This document shows positions 24,096 to 35,535 of a DNA stretch of 64,000 bases, piece by piece. Within the stretch, counting starts at the first letter, position 1. Each line of letters starts with the position of its first letter. A program made the translations under genes and the position numbers. This stretch comes from Rhabditophanes sp. KR3021 (taxonomy: Eukaryota > Nematoda > Chromadorea > Rhabditida > Alloionematidae), in the NCBI GenBank assembly GCA_963281155.1, contig CAUJLY010000006.1:2542001-2606000 (forward strand), read 5' to 3'. Below the pieces are notes generated by a model. It saw nothing but the letters and a program-made list of their open reading frames with translations, was not told where the DNA came from and made no database searches.

Positions 24096-25643
24096 TCATG
24101 AATTGTTCTGGAAATAAGTATTAATTGAGGAGAAATGGCAAGATTAACTTACAGATAAATAACTTGAGAGACTTCCACTTATTGCTGAAAACTTTCCGGC
24201 AACTTTTGATACTCCTTGACGAACACTATCTTTGATATCAGACATTTCTGGAACGTGAGATTGGTAATTAGAATAACTGTTTGAGTGAGCTTGTCCGTTT
24301 CCAAACAAATCAGCACTTCCTAAACTAGTTGCACCATCGAAGCGAGATAAGTTTGCACGTGTGTCTGAATCCATTTCATTTGTTCCAAAGAAAGCTTCCG
24401 ACGAAATAGATTTGGCATTCCCGAATTTCTTCATAGTTTCTTCAGAATCAGACGCTGATGGGGGAATGTATTTAGGGACTGGACGGGCACTTGTAATTCT
24501 TTCGGTTGTTTTCTTTGGTTGTTGCCACATGTCGAAGTAGTCGTCTTCTTCTGTTGTATTCTTGTTAGCAGTTCCATATCCTTTATAGTCATCTTTTTCA
24601 GAAGCATCTTCAAGAGTATCCCATTCATCTTTGAAAGAATTTCTAGATGATTGAGATGATTTCTTTGCATCAGATTGCTTGATGGTATGAACACCTGATG
24701 AAACAGAGTGGGAAATTCCATATGTTTGTATTCCTCCCATACCAAGTCTGTCGACAACATTTGCCTTGTTTGGATCAGTTGAAGCCTGCTTAATACGCTT
24801 TTCGTTTGCCTTCTTAACTTCGTCAATGTTTTGCATCATTAGTCTGGAGGAAATTTTTCCAACAGCTTCATTTTCGGCAGAAACTTCTTCAACAAATTTG
24901 GATGCTAGCTCCTTCTCTTTTTCAGCTTTTAAGGCTTGTTGCTCGATTTCCTCAAAGTTGGTTTTTACTTTGGTGGCACCAGCTCCCTTTTTACTACCCA
25001 AAGTAATTTTCTTAACAGGCTTCTTGAGGAAAGAGGACTTAACTGGTTGAGAGTCAACAACAGTGTTTTCGTTTGAAAGGGCAGCGGATTGCTTGGTGTT
25101 GGAAGATTCTTCAGGTGCAGTTTGGATCAACTTTTTGGGCATACGCGGTGCTGCCACGGCTGGCTTGAATTCTTGGTCAAAGAAATCTGCTTCCGCTACG
25201 GGTTCAACACTGGAGTTAGCGGAGTCATGACTGTCCAAAAAGAGTTTGCCTCTAGCTGCGTCATGCGCTTGTTGTCCCAATTTTGAGACTCTCTCACGAT
25301 ACAAAGTTGCTGCACGATTTTTATATTTTTGCTGGCTATCAGTAGTATCACATCCATGTTCTTTGAAAAATTTGGATGCGTTTGCATTACCACTTACTTG
25401 CATTGCTCTAAGTTGAGTCCAAGTCCAATTGGTATCCAAGGTAGTTGATCTCACGAAAGTGATGTGAACGCCCAAGTTTCTATGAACAGCAGAGCAATCA
25501 ATGCAAATAAACACTCCATATGTGACTGTGGCCCATGTTGGATTACGAGCAGAGCAATCAAAGCAAACTTTGTTGCAAGCTTGACCCTTTAATTTAGACA
25601 GAACTTGGTGAATCTCATCTGCCGTTGGGCACTCCGAACTCAT
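24096..25643 (-). CDS. ARFGAP2/3: ArfGAP2/3 (Glo3-type) COPI GTPase-activating protein
   Basis: Minus-strand exon 25643-24153 plus a tiny last exon 24107-24096 (Asn-Asn-Ser-stop) across a 45-nt intron give about 500 residues. The ArfGAP zinc finger is C27-x2-C30-x16-C47-x2-C50 with the arginine finger in HRNLGVH (R55). The middle is Lys/Ala-rich. The C-terminal third carries the Glo3-type repeats with Ile/Leu-x-Ser...PhePheGly character (SISSEAFFG, TSLGSADLFG) that distinguish ArfGAP2/3 from ArfGAP1, and ends in a short Ser-rich amphipathic stretch. The protein stimulates GTP hydrolysis on Arf1 during COPI coat cycling at the Golgi. The ATG follows an acceptor-like ttcttatag by 3 nt, consistent with trans-splicing. 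Confidence 0.95.
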
Positions 25644-26404
25644 TATCTATAAGAAAAAAGCAAATGAATTAGCACTTAATATTCAAAAGAAACAAAGAAA
25701 AATTAGGACATTCAGTTTAAAAAGCTGTGCATAAGAAACTGATCCTATTACACGTCATACAGAGTAAATAATAGCAAAAACGATCACTAATAGCACCATA
25801 GAAAATATTTTAATAAAAATGTTAGCTGAACATAACAGCACATACATTAAAACTTGACATTAATTTATCGCATTTTTAGCAATTAAAAGTTTGTTGTTTC
25901 CTACTGATTGAATTTACACGTGTTAACCAAACCATACACTTTATTCCAAATTAACGTCTTTGGATTCGTTATAAAATTAACCAGACAGCAAAATACGAAT
26001 CTGCTGTCGTGATTTTCACAAATGGTATTGATAATAGCTTACTCATTCCCCTTTGTTTTCACATCTTATCTTTGTTCAAATGAAAATGTTAGATTGCTTT
26101 TATCTATGTAGAATGCTTAAGGGAACATGGTAATTGTAAATGACGTTGAATCGCGTTATGCTAATATTTGATAATTACTTTATAACTTTCATATTTGATA
26201 TAGTAAAGTATATTCTAATAAATTAGATTGTTTCAAGCACATTGTTTGATTCAATGAAAATTATCAATAAAACGAATCTTCAATTTATTCTGATTGAAAT
26301 CTACCATTTTTCAAATTATCTTAAATTATTGCCTTCTTTTGATCGTTATGCGAAAGTACTTTTGTTGATTATAATCTATATTTATAGGAGGGATTTTGGT
26401 ATCA
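25644..26404. other. divergent intergenic region
   Basis: Separates ArfGAP2/3 (-) and the apyrase gene (+) and should contain both promoters. An acceptor-like tatttatag ends near 26387, 17 nt before the apyrase ATG. No further feature seen. Confidence 0.55.
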
Positions 26405-28107
26405 ATGTTTAGTTACCGAGAAACTCTCCCTTTTTATAACAATTTCAACGTTAATAAGCGTTGGAAAAATCGAAACATTGTATTAATGTTACTGGGGATG
26501 ATTGGATCTTTTTTGTTTACTTTATATTTTATTGGCTACATTTTTGGAGATGCTGCTTCACACGGTAAATTATTAGTGAATTAATTTTCTAATTAAATTT
26601 AGGAATCAGATATGGAATTGTGATAGACGCTGGTTCAACTGGATCGCGATTGTTCTTATATCAAATCATTGCTTCGAAGGAGCATAAGATTGCCAGAGTA
26701 CAACCCGTTCTGGATGAGAATGATGAGCCAGTTGTCAAAAAAGTTACTCCCGGTTTAAGTACATTCAGTGATAAGCCAAACAACTCGGCCGCTTACATCA
26801 AACCATTGTTGGAGTACGTCGAACATTATATTCCTGATGACGTATTAACAAAAGTTCCTGTGTACATATTTGCTACAGCTGGAATGAGACTCGTTTCCTT
26901 AGATAAACAAAACCAAATATTGGACAATTTAAAAATCCATCTGCCCACGTTTTCGAAACTAAAAATTGAGCCTGACAATATCAAAGTAATTGAAGGCAAA
27001 TGGGAAGGAATTTATTCATGGTTGGCTGCTAATTATATCACTGACAAGTTTAACTCTGTTGACACTCCAACAATTGGAATGATAGATATGGGTGGTGCGT
27101 CGTGTCAAATTGCTTATGAATTACCACCTAATTCGAATAATTTCAAGTCGGAGAATACCGAGACCATAACTTTGGGGAATAATCAAAATTATCATCTCTT
27201 TGTGACGACATTCTTAGGCTTTGGTGTCAATGAAGGGCAAAAGAAGTATGAAAATTTGTTGGTAAAGGATTATATTGAACATCAAAAAAACTTCACAAAG
27301 AAAATAGTTGTTCCAGATGATTGCTTACCCTTTAATCAACTTCATGAGTCTACGTGGAATGCAACGATAGTAAGACAAGGAACAGGCAAATTTGAAAAAT
27401 GCTACGATTCGATATCAAAACTTATTAATGATCATGACGATGTTTCTTGCAATATCAGTGACTCATGTTACTTCAATTATGTCAAAGCTCCTGCAGTTGA
27501 TTTATCAAAGATTGAATTCTATGGGTTTAGTGAATTTTGGTATTCATTTGATAACGTTTTTTCTCTTGGTGGAAGATACGAGTATAAAACTTTAAAAAAT
27601 GCGGCAAAAGAGTATTGTTCTTTGAAATGGCCAAGTATAATACAAAATAGCAAGAATGGCTTATATCCAGATGCAGATGAATCAAGATTAAAGGAAAATT
27701 GCTTTAAAACAGCATGGTCAATGACAACTTTGCATAAAGGATTTGGGTTTAATACGGATAAGATCAACTTCAAAAGTGCCTATAAAATTGGTAATCAGGA
27801 AGTTCAGTGGGCTCTGGGCGCCATGATTTACCATATGAATGATGGAATCAAGTCAACAACTGAAAATGATAATTTTACAAATTCTTATGAGGAAACTCCC
27901 TTAGCAAATAACGACAATGCCAGTTATTTAATATTCCTGCTTTTAACAATTGGTTGCTTCATCGTTCTGGCAATGATTTTCATTAAGATCAATTCTAAGC
28001 AGGAATTATTGCCCTCATACGTCAAAAGAACTAAATCATCTGGTGGTTATGCAAAGTTCAACTCATTTAGTAGTTCAATGTATTTCAAAGATTACAATCA
28101 AAATTAA
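26405..28107 (+). CDS. NTPDase (GDA1/CD39 apyrase), Golgi ENTPD4/7-like
   Basis: Two exons (intron 26565-26602, 38 nt) give 554 residues. A cytosolic N-tail is followed by TM1 (about 28-50), a luminal catalytic domain and a second TM near the C-terminus ([20 protein letters not shown]). Apyrase conserved regions appear in order: DAGSTGSR (62-69), TAGMR, an EGxxEGxYxW region ([10 protein letters not shown]), [12 protein letters not shown] in place of the usual DLGGASTQ, and a late WALG motif. KVTPGLS and the two-membrane layout resemble ENTPD4/7 and C. elegans MIG-23, which hydrolyse nucleoside diphosphates in the Golgi to support glycosylation. Potential N-glycosylation sites are numerous. 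A short upstream frame could extend to a TTG, but the ATG at 26405, 17 nt after an acceptor, is the likely start. Confidence 0.93.
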
Positions 28108-29528
28108 ATGTTGATTTATGAATTCATATATTATTGTTAGATGAAAGAATACGGGCATAATATCAGATTAATTTATTAAATTTTGCAATCTTTATTTATG
28201 GTGATAATATGAGTTAATTAAATATTTAATCATTAAAATCTTTCATAAACGCCAACTTTTTATGCAGTAAAAGAGCTACACATAGTTTCGAATAAACTTC
28301 ATACCATTAATATTATCTGTTCATAGTTGCTTTCATTTATTGATAAAATAAATAATGTATGACTTTGATTTGTATGTAGGTTGATTATTTTGTTATTTAA
28401 AGAATTCATTAGGTTTATCATGTGAACAATGAGAACATTTTTCAAAATTCAGTTGAAAAAAGGATGGCTTCTTGAAATTCAATAAATAAGTAAATACTTA
28501 CAAACAATTTTGTATATGAAAATATACTTCCTTCAAGAATTTGTTTTCAATTTTTATAAACAACTTTAAGATTTCATACAAATTGTTTATTCTACAAAGT
28601 ATGCTTTTGGAAGATCTTTAAACATATTTAAGTTGATTGTTTATACGAATATCAGTTTGTTTCAATAAATAAACATATTAAAGATAAGAAAATGTCAAAT
28701 TATCAATTTAACTCTCCAAAGAGCTACTTTTTATGAAAAAGAATACCACTTGTCATGTGCAATGATATTCAATTATACAAATTGTCTAATAAAAAATTAT
28801 TTATCGTTAGTTTAAAGGATACTTCATTTACTAATTTGTACTAAAATGCTTTTCCATTTCTGCAAGCAACCAATGATTCAGGAACGTATTTTCTGTATTT
28901 AACAACTACTTAATTGTTCTTTTTTCTAACAGGAATTGTTTTTGAATGTTTGCGCTATAATCTGCTAACAACCAGCATAATAACACGCAGTATGTGTTTT
29001 AATTATTGAATCTTCAGTCACTTCTTACCTTTTTTATTTGTATTCTTTATTTAAACAATAGATATAGACAATACTGATAGTGAAAAATCAAACAAAAGTT
29101 TAAGTAGAATTGGAAAGAACGCTCAAACTAAGTAAGGTTTTTACTTTTGTTTGATTTCTTTATTAGATTACCCTTTGCATAATAAAAAAGAATCCCATTT
29201 TTAAAAAGTGATTTTTATAGTCATAATAAAAAAAGTGTTCCAGCTATCTTGACTATCCATAACTTTTATTTCCTACTTTTAAATTCAAACAATATGATAT
29301 CAATTTTGTTCATACTTAACCGATTATAAGTGACATTTTAACTGTTTTTTCTATTTAATCGGAAATACGTTATTAATGATAAGGCGTACTATCAAAACTA
29401 ATTAAATTCTTGTGACCATTGTATTTTAATTAATAACTTTAAACTTGTGAATAAACAACGCTTTTCCTATTATTATAGATTTCATTGTGTTTTTTAAACC
29501 ATTCTTAATAGCCTAATCTCATCAAATA
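28108..29528. other. intergenic, AT-rich
   Basis: Holds the 3' end of the apyrase transcript and the promoter of the carboxypeptidase gene. Contains a long imperfect inverted repeat at 29085-29157, annotated separately. No coding signal. Confidence 0.55.
29085..29157. repeat. inverted repeat with 15-nt perfect arms
   Basis: Arms at 29085-29099 (aaatcaaacaaaagt) and 29143-29157 are exact reverse complements, separated by 43 nt. A few more bases outside the arms match with one mismatch. It could be a small hairpin RNA precursor, the termini of a very small MITE-like element, or a regulatory dyad. It lies about 370 bp before the carboxypeptidase ATG. Confidence 0.5.
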
Positions 29529-31034
29529 ATGGTAAATTTAAATTTATTCATTATCTTCTCAGTAATCTTAACTGAAATATTATCAGCAAAAAGTCAGTCA
29601 CAAACAATTATCAATGAATGGCCAAGCGATGTTCGGTATGATGACTATGTTTTATTTAGGATCAGAACTGACGTTGATTTTGTCACAGATCTATCCAATT
29701 ATTTAGAAAACTTAGAGACTGAACTTTTAGAGGAAAATGTAACTTTGCTCAACATTAATCAAATTATCCAACTTTTTATAGTCTAATCAACTGCAATTGG
29801 ACATCTGGTCTGCACCCAACAAATTTCGACCATATGCTGATGTCCTTGTTGCCCCAACCTTTGTCGAATCCTTCAAACATCGGTTATTCAAAGAAGATTA
29901 TTTGGATGTAAAAGTCATTCACAAAAACATTCAAAAGTAAATTCCATTCTTTATCCCGTATAATCATCCATTATTTAGACATATTGACAAAGAAAAGAAT
30001 GATATCAAGAGAAGGAAGTATCAATCAAGGCAAAAAAGAAGTACCAATAGTATTTTTAATAATTTTGATGTTTACACTTACAACTCTTATGATAAAATTT
30101 CACAATACCTTCACGACATTGAAAAAGCATTCCCAACTATTGCAAAAGTTATTAATTTTGGGAAAACTTACGAGAACAAAAACTTGTATGGGATCAAGCT
30201 AGGGGTCTCTTCTTTGGTTAAGCCAGCCATATTTTTGGATGCAGGCACGCATGCCAGGGAATGGATTGCACCAGCATCAGCAATTTATGTTATAAATCAG
30301 GTAATTATTTGTTTATTTGCTAATTATACAATCTTCGCTTGCTTAAGTTGGTTACACAATTTAATGTTAACAACGAAATAACAAGCGCTTTGAGAAACTA
30401 CGATTGGTATATACTACCAGTTGCTAATCCCGATGGTTATCAATATAGCATGGATAAAGATAGACTATGGAGAAAAACAAGATCTATGAATGTCACCGTT
30501 AGCAAGTGGTGCGTAGGAGCAGATGCGAATAGAAATTGGGGGTATCGATGGGGAGAAGCTGGGGCAAATCGCTCACCATGTTCAAATATTTACCTCGGGA
30601 ATGCACCATTCAGTGAAATTGAAACTCATAACGTTAAAGAGTATGTGATTTGGAATATTGATGATCTAAAAATCTACTTATCACTCCATTCTTATGGTCA
30701 AGTATTTTTAACACCATGGGGATATACAAATGAGCACACTTCAAACTATCATGACCAACAAAATGCAGCAAAAGAAGCAGTAAATGCGATTTACAATGCT
30801 ACCAAGGCTGTTTACACTTACGGGACAATAAGTGAGATTATGTATGAAGCGTCTGGTACAAGCATTGATTTCATGCAAAGCCGTGGTGTACCATACACAT
30901 ATGGGGTTGAACTTAGGCCTGAGAATGAAAAAGAATATGGTTTTAACATTCCAGCGACTTATATTCTACCCACTGGATCAGAAGTATTAGCCGCTGCATT
31001 AAAATTATGCAGTTATGCTTTAAAGAAACACTAA
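29529..31034 (+). CDS. secreted zinc carboxypeptidase, M14A, carboxypeptidase-A-like
   Basis: Four exons (introns 29739-29781, 29937-29978, 30301-30347) join in frame to 457 residues. A signal peptide (1-20) and propeptide precede a furin-type RQKR site ending at residue 142, leaving a mature enzyme of about 315 residues, usual for the family. Zinc ligands are H213 and E216 (THAREW) and H343 (SLHSYG). Substrate residues R215, N290-R291 (DANRNW) and Y395 are present and E417 (GVELR) is the catalytic base. Ile at the position equivalent to CPA-255 (TSIDF, I402) predicts removal of aromatic or aliphatic C-terminal residues rather than basic ones. Likely digestive or peptide-processing and extracellular. 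Frames overlapping its exons in other registers are shadows. Confidence 0.95.
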
Positions 31035-34000
31035 GATACATACAATTACTCCCTCTTATTTTTTTTAGTTATTATTTTATACCATTTTTGCACATTGATG
31101 TTTATTCACTCTTCTAAATTGTAAAATATATTCAAATAAATATATCGTAATTTTATACACAATCGCTCCACTGCCAGTCACCAACAATCATATGTATGGG
31201 GAAAAATTATTTATATCACTTTAATATGTTTTGACTAGCTCAAAAATAAGTAATAATAAAAAAATTATTATTATATACAAATAATACTTATTACCATCAA
31301 TTTTTGCGTTCAAATACCCAGTCAAGCAGACCAAATTAAGTGTTTAAAAAAATTATTCACATATAACTATTTGTTATTTTGTTAACACATACGCCTAGCC
31401 GTGCCAACCTATTCCTTGTCACATCGTTTGCTTACATATATACAAACAAAAAATATTTTGTTGTGCAACTTCAATTGAACAAAAAGATAAATCTTTCTGG
31501 TCTTTATCAGTGGACATCTATTTCATGTAGTTTGCATAAACGGTTGACAAAAAATTTAATTGTGAGTATGTTGTTTCGAGTAGATTTTGACATTTATTCA
31601 AATTGTCCCATTATTCTAAAAAGTGCAATATTTTAAATATTTATTATCCCTTTTACTGGTAACCTTTGATCTCGTTGATAAAAAGATTTAAAACAGTCAT
31701 CGCAATATCTTAAATATGTTGGGCGTTATTATTTTACTCATTAATTGCACGAGGTTGCTCTGTCGTTATTCACTATATACGCGCCTATTTAGATGTAATA
31801 TTTATTTTGAAACATTGCAACCTACAAAGAACTGTTTGCCTCCTCTTTGAAATGATCTTAAATCACTGGGCAAACAGAGTGATAAAGGACAAAAAAGATG
31901 CAAGAGCTAGGCATTATTTTGTATTCCGAGTTCAGTCTCTTACATTCTTCAATTACTTCCTGGTAAATACAATAACGATGTCGTCATTATGCTCAAATAT
32001 TTTTAGAAGTTGATGTTTACTTGTTTTTGATATATTTTTTTGCTAATTTTAATTTTTACAAAAAGCGTTGTAAACAAAGTCACGTAATTGTCGGTGTAGA
32101 GTATTAGTATTATTAGTAAACTCGATTCTCTAATTGGATAGTCATATTTAAAAAAATTAAATATCAAAAGTGCAGAAGAAATCTGTTATCCCACATATAA
32201 CAACGACTTTTGTTCTTTGCGCCCAAATATTTCTTGCCTTTTATTATTTATTATTACATTTAGAAGATATCTACAACGTCGATTAAAAAAGAAAACCATA
32301 TCGTGAATAATTGGATATCTAAAACATCTGTGTAAAGTTTTACTTTCTTCAATTCCATGTATCAAATGTTCAGTATGTTCATTCGCAATTTCTTTTAATT
32401 AGTTACTTTGGCGAGTACTTGTATCATTTTAAATACTTTTTTCGCACACATTATATCCAAATTTTACATCCAAATTATGTATCCAAGTTTATATCCCAAA
32501 TTATATATCCGAATTTTATATCCAAATTATATATCCGTTCTGTACACATTGATACATTCAAACACATTTGACTGAAGGCACTTTTTTAAATACATAAAAA
32601 TTATAATGCACATACCATACATCTCTTGATTTATCCATGTCCATTTGCCTCTGCCCTCTAACAACTTTTTGCGTGGATAATTAAATGTTAAGAAAAATAA
32701 AAATGTCAAAAACGAAAGAGGTGGATTATTGTATATGATTGTTTGCAGAGTAATTATTTGTTTAAATGTTGAAAACTGACGCATATTGGACGAATTCATC
32801 TATAATCATACATTTATTGGATTCATTTTGGTTAATGTAATAATTCTAGTTGGTATTTCGTTTAATTATGATGTTTCAAGTTAATAGAATAGAATATAAT
32901 TCAGACAATAGATTAGACAATATTGCCAGGTGCAATATAAGCCCATCACAGTTAAATGCACATTCTTACTTCTGACCTTTGCTATTTTGGAAACACCATT
33001 TGATATATAAATGAATAAAGATTACAGCAAAATGATTTTATTACTTTTATTATCAACTTACACTTACTAGAACACACATATTGCGAACAATTTATCTCTT
33101 GCCGTTATTCCTCTTCGTCCCCCTCTATTTCGTTTTCTGATTATATTCTTTATCGGTCGTCAACGCCAACCAAATCATTCAAACAAACATAAACACATGT
33201 AGACATTTTGACCATATTCAATTGAACTCACTCGTTATTTGTATAGGAAAATTGTTTTGTGCGTACCTGATAACTCTCATCGTGTACTTTTTTGTCATAG
33301 GGATATGTACAAAAAAAGTTTCCATATTTGTATCCAATCATCTACAACTATTTTTCGCTTCAACGATGCGCTTTTTTAAAATCATGTCAATGAATATATA
33401 TATTTATATATCGTACATCAGATTCGCTTTTTTCGCCACCAATTCAATCTTGGTTCTTTTGTTCGTTTTCTATTCACATCGCGTACCAAACACATACCAT
33501 GCATTATGTATATTAGTGATTTTTATCAACTTAAACTAAAAGGTTCTTATAATCATCCTCTTTTCTTACAACTCCTCTCATTGATTTGGAAATTCACATG
33601 CCTATACACTTTGCGCATCACCTTTTTTATTCAATTTTTACTATTTTGCTCCCCACATTGATCCAAACAAAAATCGTACAATTTACTATTGTTATGGCAA
33701 ATCATAACATTTTAGCTTTAAGCCTGCTCGTCTCTCTAGCCCCTCCACTCTCGTTCTTTCAATTGACGAGGTTAAAAGCCTATGTGTCAGCCATAGTTAA
33801 AAACCAAAAAACGGTATTATTTGTATTATGAAATAGTAAGATCTTAAATACATTCGATTGATCCAAAACTTTTTGATAAAACTAGTATTATTTTTGGATA
33901 TTGTAAAAATTAATTAACACTATTAATGGTAATTTATTAAAAGATATTGCAAGTAAAGAAACACTTTAGTTTTTGATCTTTTCAAATTGTTAAAAATACC

Positions 34001-34880
34001 CCTTTTTTATTTTGCTTGAGAGATTGGTGCGAACCAAAAATGTACGGTTCAAATTCATTAGTTTGCAAGTGACGTGCAAGATGGTTTGGCCAACTTGAAC
34101 CATCAGACAAACGAGCATGTTGCACACTCTTTTTTGAAGCGCTCTTTTTTGGCCTAAATGTTCGGCATATGTTAACCTAAATGCATAGACCCCCCAAATA
34201 AACTTTTTTTCGTTGTTGTGGACACAATAAAAAGCTCTGCATATTCTTTACTATCACCCTATGCATATACTATGCATACTTGATATTGTCTTTATTGTTC
34301 TTTCACCTAAACTCTCCATTTCTTACTTTTGCATTACTTTTTTGACATTTCTCGTTTCCTTTTCATAATTCATATGTATACGTATATAACTAAACCTTCA
34401 AAATAACAAGTCGAGGTCGCCACACTTTAATCATCTCTTCAAAGACTGTTTACGTTTTTGTTAAAACTATTTTTACAATCCCTTTGCATTTAAAATGTAT
34501 CCAGTACAGAAATCGCCATTAAACAGAAGGACACAATCATCATAGTCTTTTTGATGTTATTTTATTGAGAACTCACCAAATCGTCATTATTATTTTAATT
34601 GATGGTGATTCAAATTTTTTGATGCTGTTCAGCATACTTAACATTATTTTGGTATGAATTTGTAGGCGATTATGGAATTTATTTTTAAATTTACATTATC
34701 ATAATTAATAAATATGGTAAAGATAGAGTTGATATACTACAAATGTAAAATAAAGATAACAATAATAAATGATTTAAGGAAAAAATGTTCGACGCATTTG
34801 CGATTTGTATGTTTGTAGGTAACTATAGCAAATAGGTTTTTAGTTGCGATATCTGTGCCCGTTACTTTTTTGTATGTAAT
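31035..34880. other. long intergenic region upstream of MYRF
   Basis: No supported gene in 3.8 kb. Open frames at 33222-33539 and 33586-33831 (+) encode Phe/Ile-rich sequence from pyrimidine-rich DNA, begin at non-ATG or arbitrary codons, and have no splice or domain support. A short tandem repeat sits at 32451-32537. The region may be regulatory for MYRF. Confidence 0.5.
32451..32537. repeat. degenerate tandem repeat, unit about 13 nt
   Basis: Roughly six and a half copies of a tatccaaattata-like unit in head-to-tail order, with single-base changes and small length differences. It looks like an ordinary minisatellite; no function is implied. Confidence 0.7.
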
Positions 34881-34889
34881 TTATTGTTA

Positions 34890-35180
34890 ACAAAAACGAG
34901 GGTCGGAGTAGAAGAGAGAGGCCGACCGACTAAAACTATCTCTTTTGCTTCGACCCGGCCGGCTATCAAAAACTTGCCAGCCGGTCAAAAAAGAAAAGAA
35001 TAGTGAAGCAAAAAATATAAAATTAACAAAAAAAATTGGTGATAGTAAAATCGGAAACTGCGTGTTACCATCTTGCTCACTGTCTCGACTCTCTATTGAT
35101 TTCGAAAAAACATCGCAAGAACCTATCACGATGAGATTATTCGTGCCTGGTACGGGAGGTCTCCGAAAGCGTAACGACTA
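34890..35180. promoter_or_regulatory. locally GC-rich patch upstream of MYRF
   Basis: This stretch stands out from its AT-rich surroundings: it contains ccggccggc (near 34957), gccagccgg (near 34976), several gaccg/cggtc words and CpG steps. It is 360-640 bp before the MYRF ATG. Short open frames on both strands reflect the higher GC content. A promoter or enhancer role is inferred from composition and position. Confidence 0.35.
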
Positions 35181-35535
35181 GGGTAACTACGCTAATGTAT
35201 GATGCAAATGAGCTTCTACAGCTATCTTTATCAAAAACCTCAAAACTCGTCCTTTTTTGACAGCCGCTTAATCTTAACTTTCTAATAAAATTACTTGAGA
35301 CAAAATATCTTACAGTATTTTTTAATTCCGCTATATGTAATAAAATAAAAAGCAATATAATATTAAAAATTATTTAGCTTAATTAAAGTTAGTGTTTATA
35401 GACAACAATTTTCAAGATAATTCAATAGCATTCGGCAGTCTATTAACGTCAATTCTATTTGAATTAAAAATCGTTTTCTAATATTTATTGTTTTTGGAAC
35501 CATCTGATTACACTTTTGTTATAACATAATTCTGC

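Noticed and set aside
24431..24826. 131-codon frame on the - strand inside ArfGAP2/3
   Set aside because: It overlaps the ArfGAP coding exon in another register and is a shadow; the same holds for many frames over atlastin, MYRF, ASK1 and the degenerin gene.
33222..33831. Two hydrophobic + strand frames that might be small membrane proteins
   Set aside because: They come from a pyrimidine-rich stretch that gives Phe/Ile/Leu in any case; no start context or splice support.
34887..35181. Overlapping frames on both strands upstream of MYRF
   Set aside because: The higher GC content lowers stop frequency. The frames mirror each other and have no domain or acceptor.
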